Notes: generated by a model not told the origin, from the letters alone. Shown: positions 25,341 through 35,600, numbered from the stretch's first letter. The stretch is 64,000 nt of DNA from Trebonia sp963773105 (GCA_963773105.1 CAVZAA010000001.1:372001-436000); one strand, 5' to 3'. Translations and numbers: made by a program.

Positions 25341-27311
25341 ATGGCTATTGAAACCCAGCCGGATAGCGCGCACGCGCCCGGCGGCGGTGACCCGGGTGCC
25401 ACCCCCAAGGAACGGAACTTCTGGCTGAGCCCGGGTATCCACACCGCTGTCATCGGCGCGATCATCGGCTACGTCTTCGGCCACTGGCTCGGCAATTTCA
25501 TCGGCAGCCAGTACCAGGCGGTGGCCACGTCCGACGACAACGACTTCGCGATCGTGCTCGGCTTCTCCTTCCTGATCCTCGGCTGGCTGATCGGGCTCGG
25601 CGTCTTCGACGACCTGGTCAGGCAGATGCTCGGCAGGCCGATCAGGACCGCCGACCACCGAGCCAACGTCGTCGGCATGGCCAAGTACTTCAGGTACACC
25701 CTCGACCACAAGGTCGTCGGCCTGCAGTACCTGGTCGGCATGCTGATCTACTTCTTCACCGGCGGCCTGCTCGCGATCGCGATCAGGACCGAGCTGCTCT
25801 CGCCGACGTATCACGTGATGAGCCCCACGACCTACCTCGAGGTGGTGGGCGAGCACGGGACCATGATGATGATGATGATGACCTCAGTCATCCTCGGTCC
25901 GTTCGGAAACTATCTCGTGCCCCTGATGATCGGCTCGAAGCGAGTCGCGTTCCCGAGGCTCGAGGCGCTGTCCTTCTGGCTCACCCCCTGCGCCTTCCTG
26001 ATCCTGCTGTCCAGCTTCCTGCTGGGCGGGTTCCCCACCGGCTGGACCGGCTATGCGCCGTTGTCGATCCAGGCCGGCGAGGGGATGGACTCGTACGCGG
26101 TCGCGTTCGGCCTGATGGGCATCTCGATCATCCTGGCCGGGTTCAACATCGTCGTCACGATCATCTGCTACCGGGCGCCGGGCATGCGCTGGTCCCGGCT
26201 GCCGATGTTCGTCTGGGCGATGCTCACCACCGGGTTCCTGCTCGTGCTGGCCGCCCCGGTGCTGGTCGGCGGCATGTACATGATCATCACCGACCGCACG
26301 GCGCAGACCGCGTTCTTCATCGATCAGCTCGGCGGCAGCTCCTACCTCTACGAGGACCTGTTCTGGTTCTTCGGACACCCCGAGGTCTACATCCTGGCGC
26401 TGCCGGGATTCGGGATCGTGTGCGAGCTCCTCCCGGTCTTCACCAGGAAGCCGCTGTTCGGCTACAAGGTCGCCGCGGCGGGCATGTTCGGCGTCGCGAT
26501 CCTGTCGTTCTTCGTCTGGCAGCATCACCTGTTCGTCTCCGGCATGGACCCGGACATGCGGCCGCTGTTCATGCTGACGACGGAGCTGATCTCGATCCCG
26601 ACCGGGTTCATCTTCCTAGTCGCGCTGGGCACCTTCTGGCAGTCCAAGATCCGGCTGACGGTGCCGATGCTGTTCGCCATCGCGTTTTTCTTCAACTTCC
26701 TGTTCGGCGGCATCTCGGGCGTGTTCCTCTCGGACGTGCCCGCGGACACCACTGCCCACGGCAGCTTCTTCGTGATGGCGCACTTCCACTACACGATCAT
26801 GGGCGGCCTGATCTTCGCGTTCTTCGGCGGCATCTACTACTGGCTGCCGAAGGTCATGGGGATCACAATGAACGAGGCGCTGGGCAAGATCCACTTCTGG
26901 ACCATGTTCATCGCGTTCAACTGCACGTTCATGCCGCTGTTCGCCATCGGAATGCTCGGCCAGCCCCGCCGGGTCTGGGAGTACGCGGCGGGACTGCAGA
27001 CGCTGAACGACTGGGTGTCGATCTCCGCGTTCTGCCTGGGCGGCTCGATGTGCATCTTCATCTTCAACTTCGTGATGTCCACCGTGATCTGGCGCAAGCG
27101 CGCGCCGCAGAACCCGTGGAACGCCCGCGGCCTGGAGTGGCAGGTCTCCTCGCCGCCGCCGGTCAACAACTTCGAGTACATCCCGGTGGTGCTGGCCGGC
27201 CCGTACGAGTACGGCGACCCGGATGCGCTGCCGGTGGCGGACCTGCATCCACCAGCCGGCGTGATCAGCGGCGCCCTGGTCAGCGCGGTAAGCACAGGAA
27301 CGGAGGCGTAA
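25341..27311 (+). CDS. ctaD: Cytochrome c oxidase subunit I, divergent, with two extra N-terminal helices
   Basis: A 656-residue haem-copper oxidase subunit. Two extra membrane helices (about 33-55 and 68-95) precede the usual first helix, which starts at LDHKVVGLQY. Haem and CuB ligands are present: His in GEHGT, FGHPEVYI, WQHHLF and MAHFHY. The usual K-channel Lys is replaced: PTG-x-K appears as PTGFIF, with I424. The D-channel entry Asp before AFPR is R201 in SKRVAFPR. The Mg-site HDT is AHGS. Proton routes must therefore differ from A1-type oxidases. Six ATG codons in a row (25863-25880) encode Met175-180. GAAAGGAGCG precedes ATG 25341. Confidence 0.92.
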   Translation: MAIETQPDSAHAPGGGDPGATPKERNFWLSPGIHTAVIGAIIGYVFGHWLGNFIGSQYQAVATSDDNDFAIVLGFSFLILGWLIGLGVFDDLVRQMLGRPIRTADHRANVVGMAKYFRYTLDHKVVGLQYLVGMLIYFFTGGLLAIAIRTELLSPTYHVMSPTTYLEVVGEHGTMMMMMMTSVILGPFGNYLVPLMIGSKRVAFPRLEALSFWLTPCAFLILLSSFLLGGFPTGWTGYAPLSIQAGEGMDSYAVAFGLMGISIILAGFNIVVTIICYRAPGMRWSRLPMFVWAMLTTGFLLVLAAPVLVGGMYMIITDRTAQTAFFIDQLGGSSYLYEDLFWFFGHPEVYILALPGFGIVCELLPVFTRKPLFGYKVAAAGMFGVAILSFFVWQHHLFVSGMDPDMRPLFMLTTELISIPTGFIFLVALGTFWQSKIRLTVPMLFAIAFFFNFLFGGISGVFLSDVPADTTAHGSFFVMAHFHYTIMGGLIFAFFGGIYYWLPKVMGITMNEALGKIHFWTMFIAFNCTFMPLFAIGMLGQPRRVWEYAAGLQTLNDWVSISAFCLGGSMCIFIFNFVMSTVIWRKRAPQNPWNARGLEWQVSSPPPVNNFEYIPVVLAGPYEYGDPDALPVADLHPPAGVISGALVSAVSTGTEA

Positions 27312-27319
27312 CCCACGCC

Positions 27320-27988
27320 ATGACCGAGATCACCCAACCGGGTGGCGGCGAGGCTGCCACCCGGGCCGTCGAGGAGACGGCCTTCTACCACGAGGCCGCG
27401 CTCAACGCGAACTGGACGGGCTCCAGGCTGGCGATCGGCTCGCTGTCGTTCCTGTTCGGCGCGTTCGCGTTCGCCTACTTCTACCTCCAGTCGTCGGACG
27501 GGCACTCCAAGTGGCTGCCAAGCTCGACGACCCCGCCGCAGGCCGGGTACGGCGTGGCGATCATGATCCTGGTCGTGGGCAGTGCGCTGCTCAACACCGT
27601 GGGCTTGCAGCGGATCAAGGCGGGCAGCAAGGAAACCTGGATGATCACCGGCCTGACGGCCCTGATCGCGGGTCTGGCCGGGGTCGCGCTGACGGTCTGG
27701 CAGCTGCTCAACCTGCCCTTCCAGCCCGGCCAGTCCGGCTTCGCGAGCGTCTTCGTCGGGTTTTACCCGGTGGCGCTGGCGGTCTGGTTCTCCGCCATGA
27801 TCTGGCTGGAGATCCTCCTCGCCCGAGCGAGGAACATCCCGGCCATCTCCTTCGTGGAACAGCCGCCCACCTTTGCGCAAGCGTTCGAGGTACAGCGGTT
27901 CCAGTCGTCGCTGAGTGCCTTCACCACCGTGTGGAACTACCTCGCGATCATCGCGTTCATATTCTGGCTGCTGTTCTACGTGCGCTGA
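27320..27988 (+). CDS. ctaE: Cytochrome c oxidase subunit III
   Basis: A 222-residue membrane protein with about five helices, in the position and size of CoxIII. It starts ETAFYHEAALNANWTGSRLAIGSLSFLFGAF, close to actinobacterial subunit III-like proteins, but has no clear copy of the usual conserved Glu-rich third helix. The end, TTVWNYLAIIAFIFWLLFYV, is the family's last helix. ACGGAGGCG precedes ATG 27320 by ten bases. It forms the oxidase core with the two preceding genes. Confidence 0.85.
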   Translation: MTEITQPGGGEAATRAVEETAFYHEAALNANWTGSRLAIGSLSFLFGAFAFAYFYLQSSDGHSKWLPSSTTPPQAGYGVAIMILVVGSALLNTVGLQRIKAGSKETWMITGLTALIAGLAGVALTVWQLLNLPFQPGQSGFASVFVGFYPVALAVWFSAMIWLEILLARARNIPAISFVEQPPTFAQAFEVQRFQSSLSAFTTVWNYLAIIAFIFWLLFYVR

Positions 27989-28015
27989 CCCGGCGGCTTG
28001 GAGGAATTGATTACA

Positions 28016-28396
28016 GTGTCCGCACTACCGCTCGCGGATGGACCCGCGCAGTATTTCGGCAGCACGATCATGACGTTCGCGCTCCCTTACGGGGCGTTCA
28101 TCGCGGCCGCCATCGCGCTGTTCTACCTCTTCCGCGCTCGGCATTCAGGCCCCAGGCTAAAGTGGTCCGGTGGCCGCGCCGACCAGGTCGCCTCGGTGAC
28201 CACCCGGGAGCCGGGTCCCGCCCCGGCGCCGGAAGTGATCGGGAGCAGCGCTCTGGCTTCCGCGGCGCCCGATCGTCTTGAGGAAGACACTCTCGCGGAG
28301 CAGGCCCGCTTGGCCGACTCCGCTCCCGAGGAGGCTGCCCCGACGACCGAGACGGCGGCAGACAAGACGGAAGGCAAGGACGGCGAGGAGGGGTGA
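28016..28396 (+). CDS. Small single-pass membrane protein of the oxidase operon
   Basis: About 126 residues from GTG 28016. One membrane helix (TFALPYGAFIAAAIALFYLFRA) is followed by a long acidic, Ala/Glu/Pro-rich cytosolic tail. It is placed where a fourth oxidase subunit would be, but shows no homology that I recognise. GGAGG lies about 12 bases upstream of the GTG. The stop overlaps the GTG start of ctaB by four bases. Confidence 0.65.
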   Translation: MSALPLADGPAQYFGSTIMTFALPYGAFIAAAIALFYLFRARHSGPRLKWSGGRADQVASVTTREPGPAPAPEVIGSSALASAAPDRLEEDTLAEQARLADSAPEEAAPTTETAADKTEGKDGEEG

Positions 28397-29385
28397 CCTC
28401 CTTCTCGACCGCGCTCCCGGTGCCGGCGAACCTGGCGGCGGACGTGACGGCGGCGGGCCATGCCAGCCCGCCGTCGGCGCCCGTCGCGCGCACCCCCCGG
28501 GCGGTCGCGGCCGCGCTGGTCGCGCTGACCAAGCCCCGCATCATCGAGCTCCTCCTGGTGACCACGGTCCCCACCATGCTGCTCGCCCAGCGGGGCCTGC
28601 CGTCGCTGCGGCTCGTCCTGGTCACGCTGATCGGCGGCACCCTCGCGGCCGGCAGCGCCAACACCATCAACTGCTACCTCGACCGCGACATTGACGCGGT
28701 CATGAAGCGCACCTCCCGCCGCCCGCTCGTCAACAAACAGGGCGTGGTCACCCCCGCGGTGGCGCTGATCTGGGGCATCGTGCTCGGCGCGGGCGCCACC
28801 GCGCTGCTCGGCCTGGCGGCCAACTGGCTGGCCGCCGCGCTGGCCGACGCCGCGATCCTCTTCTACGTCTTCGTCTACACGCTGCTGCTCAAGCGCCGTT
28901 CCCCCGCCAACATCGTGATCGGCGGCGCGGCCGGCTGCTTCCCGGTGCTGGTCGCCTGGGCGGCGGTCAAGGGCACTATCGCGATCCCGGCGATGGTGCT
29001 GTTCGCGGTGATCTTCCTGTGGACCCCGCCGCACTTCTGGGCACTGGCGATGAAATTCAAGGACGACTACGCCCGCGCCAACGTCCCGATGCTCCCGGTG
29101 GTCGCGTCGCCCGCCGCGGTAACTCGCAAGATCGTCGCCTACTCCTACGCGATGGTCGCCGCGACCCTCGCCCTGGCGCCCTACGCAGGCTGGCTCTACA
29201 CCGCCGCCGCCCTCGCCCTCGGCGGCTGGTTCCTGCTCGAGGCGCACCGCCTGCACGCGCAGGTCCGTGGGGACGGCGGGGAGAAGCCGTTCCCCATGCG
29301 CCTGTTCCACCTCTCCATCGCCTACCTCACCCTGCTGTTCGTCGTGGTGGCGATCGCCGCGCTGCTCCCGTTCGGCCGGTGGTAG
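28393..29385 (+). CDS. ctaB: Protohaem IX farnesyltransferase (haem O synthase)
   Basis: A 330-residue UbiA-superfamily prenyltransferase with about eight or nine membrane helices. The first Asp-rich motif is NTINCYLDRDIDAVMKRTSRRPL and the second lies in FKDDYARANVPMLP, both typical of CtaB. WTPPHFWALA is a CtaB signature. It adds a farnesyl group to haem b to make haem O for the oxidase. The GTG start overlaps the preceding stop, with GAGGAGGG just ahead. Its 3' end overlaps the convergent ROK gene by 64 bases. Confidence 0.93.
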   Translation: MTSFSTALPVPANLAADVTAAGHASPPSAPVARTPRAVAAALVALTKPRIIELLLVTTVPTMLLAQRGLPSLRLVLVTLIGGTLAAGSANTINCYLDRDIDAVMKRTSRRPLVNKQGVVTPAVALIWGIVLGAGATALLGLAANWLAAALADAAILFYVFVYTLLLKRRSPANIVIGGAAGCFPVLVAWAAVKGTIAIPAMVLFAVIFLWTPPHFWALAMKFKDDYARANVPMLPVVASPAAVTRKIVAYSYAMVAATLALAPYAGWLYTAAALALGGWFLLEAHRLHAQVRGDGGEKPFPMRLFHLSIAYLTLLFVVVAIAALLPFGRW

Positions 29386-30566
29386 GTAGCCCGGTTAAGA
29401 AAGGACTCGAGCGGCAGCGTCGCGGCGCCAAGCGCGACCACCCCGGGGCCGAGCCGCCCGAGTTCGATCGACGTGGCCGCGAAGGGATGCCGGAGCGAGT
29501 GCTGCCGGGCCGATTCGCGGATGTTCGGCAGTACCTGTCCGCCGAGCAGCAGGCCGGCCCAGCCGCCCAGGATGACGCGTTCCGGGTTGAACAGATTGAC
29601 CAGCGTGCCGATCCCGGCGCCCAGGTACTGGGCGGTCTCGTCCAGGATCGCGGCCGCGAGCCGCGACGTGCCGGCGGCGTCGATGAGCTCGGCGAGCGCC
29701 AGCTCCTGGTCGACGGCCGCCATCGGCCGCCCGTACCGCTCCAGGATCGCCTCGGCGCCCGCGTACGCCTCCAAGCAGCCGGTTGAACCGCAACGGCACT
29801 TCCTGCCGCCGACGACGACGGTGACGTGCCCGAACTCGGCCGCGCTGGAGGTGGCCCCCTGGTAGGTGGCGCCGCCGGAGATCAGCGACGCGCCCACGCC
29901 CGAACCGATCAGCACCACGACGGCGCTGCGCGCGCCCTTGCCCGCCCCGAACCACAGCTCCGCCTGGCCCGTCGTCTTGGCCCCGTTGTCGAAGCGCAGC
30001 GGCAGACCGGTGTGCGCGCGCAGCAGGCGCTCAAGCGGCACCGCGTCCCAGCCGTAAGTCTGGCCGTGCACTAGCGCCTCGGATCCCTGCTCGATGATTC
30101 CCGGCACGCCCACGCCGACGCCGAGGATCGCGTCCTGGTCGATGCCGCTGTCGCGGAGCACCGCGTTCAGCCCGGACACGATCTGCCCCACGACTACGTC
30201 CACGTCGTGCTCGGCGGACCGATCCAGCGGGTACTCCGCCTTGGCCCGCTCGGTCATGGCGAGGTCGAAGAGCTCGACCCGCGTCCGGGTCTCGCCGATG
30301 TCGACCCCGATGACGTAGCCGTAGTCAGGGTTCATCCCGAGCATCGCCCGCGGCCGTCCGCCGTCGGACTCGGCCAGTCCGGTCTCGATCACGATGCCCT
30401 CGTCGATCAGCTCGCGGATCACGTTGGTGACCGAGGCGGCGCTGAGGCCGGTCGCCGCGCTCACCTCGTGGCGGCTGCGCGACGGGCCCAGGAAGAGCGA
30501 CCACAAGACCGCGGCCCGGTTCTCGCGTCGCAGATCGCGGACCGTCCCAGGCTTTCTGTCCCGCAT
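29322..30566 (-). CDS. ROK-family transcriptional repressor
   Basis: A 414-residue protein. An N-terminal winged helix (RSRHEVSAATGLSAASVTNVIRELIDEGIV) is joined to a sugar-kinase-like ROK domain. It has GVDIGETRTRVELFD for phosphate binding, the ROK zinc motif CRCGSTGCLE and ExGH-like EFGHVTV. Such proteins repress carbohydrate genes until a sugar binds. The ATTACA-N4-TGTAAT inverted repeat at 30578-30593, 12 bases upstream of its start, is a likely operator. The divergent large secreted carbohydrate-binding protein is the likely target. Confidence 0.9.
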   Translation of the reverse strand: MRDRKPGTVRDLRRENRAAVLWSLFLGPSRSRHEVSAATGLSAASVTNVIRELIDEGIVIETGLAESDGGRPRAMLGMNPDYGYVIGVDIGETRTRVELFDLAMTERAKAEYPLDRSAEHDVDVVVGQIVSGLNAVLRDSGIDQDAILGVGVGVPGIIEQGSEALVHGQTYGWDAVPLERLLRAHTGLPLRFDNGAKTTGQAELWFGAGKGARSAVVVLIGSGVGASLISGGATYQGATSSAAEFGHVTVVVGGRKCRCGSTGCLEAYAGAEAILERYGRPMAAVDQELALAELIDAAGTSRLAAAILDETAQYLGAGIGTLVNLFNPERVILGGWAGLLLGGQVLPNIRESARQHSLRHPFAATSIELGRLGPGVVALGAATLPLESFLNRATYHRPNGSSAAIATTTNSRVR

Positions 30567-30577
30567 GCGGCCTCCAA

Positions 30578-30593
30578 ATTACAGCCATGTAAT
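30578..30593. promoter_or_regulatory. Likely ROK operator
   Basis: ATTACAGCCATGTAAT has perfect 6-bp inverted arms around GCCA. It sits between the ROK gene and the divergent secreted-protein gene, in a locally AT-rich stretch. NagC/Mlc-type ROK proteins bind such AT-rich dyads. Confidence 0.6.
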
Positions 30594-30772
30594 TAACGAT
30601 TTATACCGGTGCTCATCCAGTTCATCCCTATTGACCACAAATTTCAATCGCGTTAAGTTCCGGCTTGAAATAAGTCACAGCTTATGGACCCGGTGTTCTG
30701 CCGGGGCGCTCACGGCCCCCGTCGGCAGGGTGTGAAAAACGGGTTCACCGTGACAACATCCGGAGGTCAAAG

Positions 30773-33759
30773 GTGAACGTACGGAACTTGATTCGAAGAT
30801 CACAGCGGAGACGCTCCAGACGAGCGCCGGTCTCCCGCCGCCGCGCGGCCGTCAGCCTGCTGGCTTTCGCCGCGCTCGTCGTCTCCGTCCTGGTGGCCGG
30901 GGTGGGCACGACGGCACCGAGGGCGTCGGCCGCGACCTGCGGCACGACCAACGTGGCGCTGAACCAGCCGACGACCGCGTCGTCCCTGGAGAACGGGACC
31001 TTCACGGCGGCCGCCGCGACCGACGGCAACACCGGGACCCGGTGGTCGTCGGCGTTCTCCGACCCGCAGTGGCTCGAGGTCGACCTCGGCTCGACCCAGA
31101 GCATCTGCGGAGTGGGACTGGACTGGGAGGCCGCCTACGCGACCGCGTTCCAGATCCAGGCGTCGACCGACAACACGAACTGGACGACGATCTACTCGAC
31201 CACGACCGGCACCGGCGGCAACCAGAACGCTGACGCGTCAGCGGGACCGGCCGCTACATCCGCATGTACGGCACGGCCAGAGCGACCCAGTACGGCTACT
31301 CGCTGTGGGAGTTCCAGGTCTACACGACCGGCGGCGGCGGCACCGGGGGCGGCGGCGTCGACATCTCGGCCGGCGGCCCGGCCGCCGCGCCGTTCGTGGC
31401 CGACCAGGACTTCACCGGCGGCACGACCGCCGCCACCACCAACGCGATCAGCACCACCGGCATCACCAACCCGGCACCGCAGTCGGTCTGGCAGCACAAC
31501 CGCTACGGCAACTTCACCTACGCCATCCCCGGCCTGACCGCGGGGGCGAACTACACCGTCCGGCTTGACTTCGACGAGGCGTACTGGACCGCGGCGGGGT
31601 CGCGCACCTTCAACGTCCTCATCAACGGGACCCAGGTGCTGACCAACTTCGACATCTTCGCCACCGCCGGCGGGGAGTTCAAGGCGGTCGCCGAGTCGTT
31701 CACCGCCACGGCCAGCAGCGCCGGGGCGGTCACCATCCAATTCGTCACCACCAAGGACAACGCCCAAGTCAACGGCATCGAGGTCGCGCCGGTCGGCGGC
31801 GGCGGCACCAACACGGTGACGGTGACCAACCCGGGCGCCCAGACCTGGACCGTCGGCACCGCGGCGAGCACGCAGATCACGGCCACCGACTCAGCGTCGG
31901 GGCAGACGCTGACCTACTCCGCGACCGGCCTGCCGGGCGGGCTGTCGATCAACTCCTCGACCGGGCTGATCTCCGGCACCCCGACAGGGGCCGGTACCGG
32001 CAGCGCCACGGTGACCGTCAAGGACACCACCAGCGCGTCCGGCTCGGCCACGTTCAGCTGGACCGTCAACGCCCAGGTCACGGGCTGCGTCGGCGGGTCG
32101 AACCAGCCGAACTTCGGTCCCAACGTCTACATCTTCAACCCGAGCATGGGCGCCACCGCCATCAACAACCAGCTGAACACCATCTTCAACACGCAGAAGG
32201 TGAACCAGTTCGGCACCCAGCGCTACGCCGAGCTCTTCGATCCGGGCACCTACACCGGCGTCGAGGACAACGTCGGCTACTACACGTCGGTCCAGGGCCT
32301 CGGGCAGAACCCCAGCTCGGTCGCACTGAACGCCAGTGACGTCACCGTTGACTCCTTCGACGGCACCGGCAACGCCACCGACAACTTCTGGCGCAGCGCA
32401 GAAAACATGGAGATCACCCCCTCCGCGGGCAACGACCGCTGGGCCGTCGCCCAGGCCGGCCCGTTCGAGCGGATGGACATCAACGGCGGGCTCGAGCTCT
32501 ACCCGGCCAGCTACGGCTACGCAAGCGGCGGTTACATCGCCGACAGCATCGTCACCGGCCAGGCGTCCAGCGTCTCCCAGCAGCAGTACTACACCAAGGA
32601 CAGCACCCTCGGCAGCTGGGCCGGCTCAGTCTGGAACATGGTGTTCTCCGGCGTGAACGGCGCGCCCGCGCAAAGCTACCCCACCCCGCCGATGACCACG
32701 CTGGCCACCACCCCGGTCGCCCGCGACATCCCCTACCTCTACGTCGACAGCAGCGGCAACTACAACGTGTTCGAGCCCAGCCTGCGGACCAACGCGTCCG
32801 GCCCGAGCTGGTCGCCCAGCAGCAACACCCCCGGCACCAGCGTGCCGATGAGCCAGTTCTTCGTCGCCACCCCGTCCAACACCGCCGCGCAGATCAACGC
32901 CGCCCTCGCCGAGGGCTGCAACCTGCTCTTCACCCCCGGCGTTTACAGCATCAACCAGACCCTCAACGTCAACAACCCGAACACCGTCGTGCTCGGCCTC
33001 GGCTTCCCGACTCTGATCCCGACCGGCGGCGTGGACACCATGCACGTCGCTGACGTGGACGGCGTGCGGCTCCAGGGCCTGCTGTTCGACGCCGGCACGA
33101 CCAACTCCAACACGCTGCTCCAGGTCGGCCCGGCCGGCTCGAGCGCGAGCCACGCGAGCAACCCGATCTCGGTCCAGGACGTCTTCTTCCGGATCGGCGG
33201 CGACATCGCCGGCCAGGCCACCAACAGCCTGGTCGTGAACTCCAACAACACCCTCCTCGATGACATCTGGGCCTGGCGCGCCGACCACGGCAACGCCGGC
33301 ACCGTCGGCTGGACGGTCAACACCGCTCAGCACGGGTTGGTGGTCAACGGCAACAACGTCCTGGCGACCGGCCTGTTCGTCGAGCACTACCAGAACTACG
33401 ACGTGCAGTGGTTCGGGAATGGCGGCGAGACGATCTTCTTCCAGAACGAGATGCCCTACGACCCGCCCAACCAGGCGGCCTGGATGAACGGCTCATCGGA
33501 CGGATACGCCGCCTACGAGGTCGGCCCGAACGTGACCAGCCACACGGCCTACGGTCTCGGCAGTTACTGCTACTTCAACGTCAACCCGGCGGTGGTGGCC
33601 GACCACGCCTTCGAAGCGCCGACCGGATCCGGCATCAAGCTCCATGACCTGCTCACCGTTTCCCTCGGGAACGTGGGTGTCATCGAGCACGTCGTCAACG
33701 AGACCGGCGCGGCGACCCCAACCAACACCACCCCGTCCACCGTCACGAGCTTCCCGTAA
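30773..33759 (+). pseudogene. Secreted multidomain carbohydrate-binding protein with β-helix domain, frameshifted
   Basis: About 995 codons. An Arg-rich signal peptide (to about residue 58) is followed by an F5/8-type C (CBM32) domain: ALNQPTTASS, TDGNTGTRWSS, DPQWLEVDLGS. A one-base frameshift near 31228-31240 moves the rest, GRYIRMYGTARATQYGYSLWEFQVY, to another frame. A malectin-like domain, a putative Ig domain and a long Asn/Ser-rich C-terminal half resembling a right-handed β-helix come next. Proteins of this type bind or cleave plant or fungal polysaccharides; no catalytic site can be assigned. The divergent ROK gene is the likely regulator. Read as two frames, it is 30773-31240 and 31264-33759. 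Confidence 0.75.
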
Positions 33760-33912
33760 CACTCGTGACGACCCAACGTGACGAGTACCCGTAACCCGGT
33801 CGTGCTGGCCACAGAACCCACACCCCATCCCGAATGAGTGAGTGCCCCCGCCTCCCGCGCTTCATTGCCCCCCTCTGAGGCCGGCGAGCGCGGGGGCGCC
33901 ACTTCCTCCCCC

Positions 33913-33957
33913 GCCGCCCCTGCGACTCCCTACACCCCTGGGAGCCGCAGGGGCGGC
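33913..33957. terminator. Bidirectional terminator
   Basis: GCCGCCCCTGCG-ACTCCC at 33913-33930 pairs with GGGAG-CCGCAGGGGCGGC at 33940-33957, followed by CCTTTCT. It lies between the secreted-protein gene and the convergent histidine kinase. Confidence 0.8.
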
Positions 33958-33962
33958 CCTTT

Positions 33963-35600
33963 CTAAAGCTCTACGACGGGAAGCCGGACGACGGCGCGCA
34001 GGCCGGACTCCGGGGATGGGCTGGCCTCTAGGTGGGCGGTGCCGCCGTGGGATTGAGCGGTGGCGCGCACGATGGCCAGGCCTAGGCCGGCCCCGCCGTC
34101 GTCGTCGCCGCAGCGGGTGCGGGCGTCATCGAGGCGGGCGAAGCGGTCGAAGGCCCGCTCTCGGTCCGGCTCTGGTATCCCCGGGCCGTCGTCGGTGACG
34201 GCGAGCGCGACCCACGAGCCCGATTTGCTCACCGACACCGTGACCGACGACTTCGCGTAGCGGATCGCGTTATCGATGAGGTTGACCAGCATTCGGTCCA
34301 GCCGGTCACGGTTCCCGGCCACCGGCAGACTATCCGCCGGATGGACCGCATCGCAGCCGACGCGGTCTGCGCTGACGGGACTGGCCGCTGCCCGCTGAGT
34401 CATCCCCTCAGGCTCCGTAGTCCCCGCCTCCTCGAGGGGCGTCACGGTCACGGGGACCGGGGAATCCGCGTAGCGGGCGACCACGGCGCAGGCCAGCTCG
34501 CCAATGTCGACCGGTTCGCTGTGCCGCCCGGCGTCGCCGTGGTCGGCCTGTTCGTCCAGGCGGGCGAGGAGCAGCAGGTCCTCGGTCAGCCGGGAGAGCC
34601 GGAGGGTGTCGGCCAGCACGTCGCGGGCGGTCGACGCCCAGTCCTGGCCGAGCGGGTGGTCGAGGGCCACCTCGAGCTGGGTCCTGATCGACGCGATGGG
34701 GGAGCGCAGCTCGTGCGCGGTGTCGGAGACGAGCGAGCGCTGCCGCTGCTGGGCGGAGGTCAGCCGGGAGAGCATGTCGTTGAGCGTCAGCGCCAGCGAC
34801 CGAACCTCGTCCCGCGCCTCCGGCACCGGCAGGTCCGCGGGCACCCCGGTCCCGGTGACCCGGGCCGCGCCCCGCCGCAGCAGGTCGATCGGGCGCAGGG
34901 TGGAGCCGACCGCGAACCAGATCGCCCCGGCGAACACGATGAACAGCACCGGCGTGCCGAAGATGAGCGCGTGCGCCACCACCTGCAGGCTGTCGGCGGC
35001 GGAACTGTACGGGACGGCGGCGATCACCAGGTCACCGTTGGCGGCGCGCACCACCGCGACCCGAAGCAGCGACGGCATGTCAAAGGGGGCTCCGTGCACC
35101 AGCGTCGCCGAGTTGCCGTCCGCCAGCGCCGCCGCCTGCGCCTGCGACACGATCGGCACGATCCGGTCCGCGTCAAGCGACACGTTGACGATCCGGCCGG
35201 AAGGGCCGAGCACCTGGATGGTGACGGTCCCGGTCGCCACCGGCACCGGATTGGGCAGCTCGCGCGCGTTGATGAGCGCCGCCACCTCGGCCGCGCCCGA
35301 CCGCGCGGCGTCGTCCACCGACCGGGTGAGCGAGACCCGGAGCGTGTTGAGCAGCAGCAGGTCGCCCGCGATCAGCGCGACCAGCAGGCCCAGCGCCGCG
35401 ATCAGGGTGACCCGCGCCCGCAGGCCGCGCCGCCGCCACCAGCGCACAAGCAGCGGCCCGAGGCCGTGCCCGAGCCACCACCGGGCTAGCGTTCTGGCCC
35501 CGGCTAGCCTGGCACCGCCGTGCCCGCCGTGCCCGCCGAGATCGGCGTGCCCGCGCTGCGCGTGCCCAGCGGGCCCGGCGTGCGAGCCCCGGTCAGCCAC
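33963..35600 (-). CDS. Sensor histidine kinase with HAMP domain
   Basis: A 545-residue kinase. A Gly/His-rich N-terminus leads to a first membrane helix (VTLIAALGLLVALIAGDLLLL), an extracytoplasmic sensor of about 110 residues, a second helix (LIFGTPVLFIVFAGAIWFAV) and a HAMP domain. The H box is DTAHELRSPIASI, the N box NLIDNAIRYA, G1 DDGPGIP and G2 GAGLGLAIVR. An unusual 40-residue insertion precedes the N box. It overlaps the response-regulator gene by 8 bases. It probably controls the divergent ABC-exporter operon. Confidence 0.92.
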   Translation of the reverse strand: MADRGSHAGPAGHAQRGHADLGGHGGHGGARLAGARTLARWWLGHGLGPLLVRWWRRRGLRARVTLIAALGLLVALIAGDLLLLNTLRVSLTRSVDDAARSGAAEVAALINARELPNPVPVATGTVTIQVLGPSGRIVNVSLDADRIVPIVSQAQAAALADGNSATLVHGAPFDMPSLLRVAVVRAANGDLVIAAVPYSSAADSLQVVAHALIFGTPVLFIVFAGAIWFAVGSTLRPIDLLRRGAARVTGTGVPADLPVPEARDEVRSLALTLNDMLSRLTSAQQRQRSLVSDTAHELRSPIASIRTQLEVALDHPLGQDWASTARDVLADTLRLSRLTEDLLLLARLDEQADHGDAGRHSEPVDIGELACAVVARYADSPVPVTVTPLEEAGTTEPEGMTQRAAASPVSADRVGCDAVHPADSLPVAGNRDRLDRMLVNLIDNAIRYAKSSVTVSVSKSGSWVALAVTDDGPGIPEPDRERAFDRFARLDDARTRCGDDDGGAGLGLAIVRATAQSHGGTAHLEASPSPESGLRAVVRLPVVEL

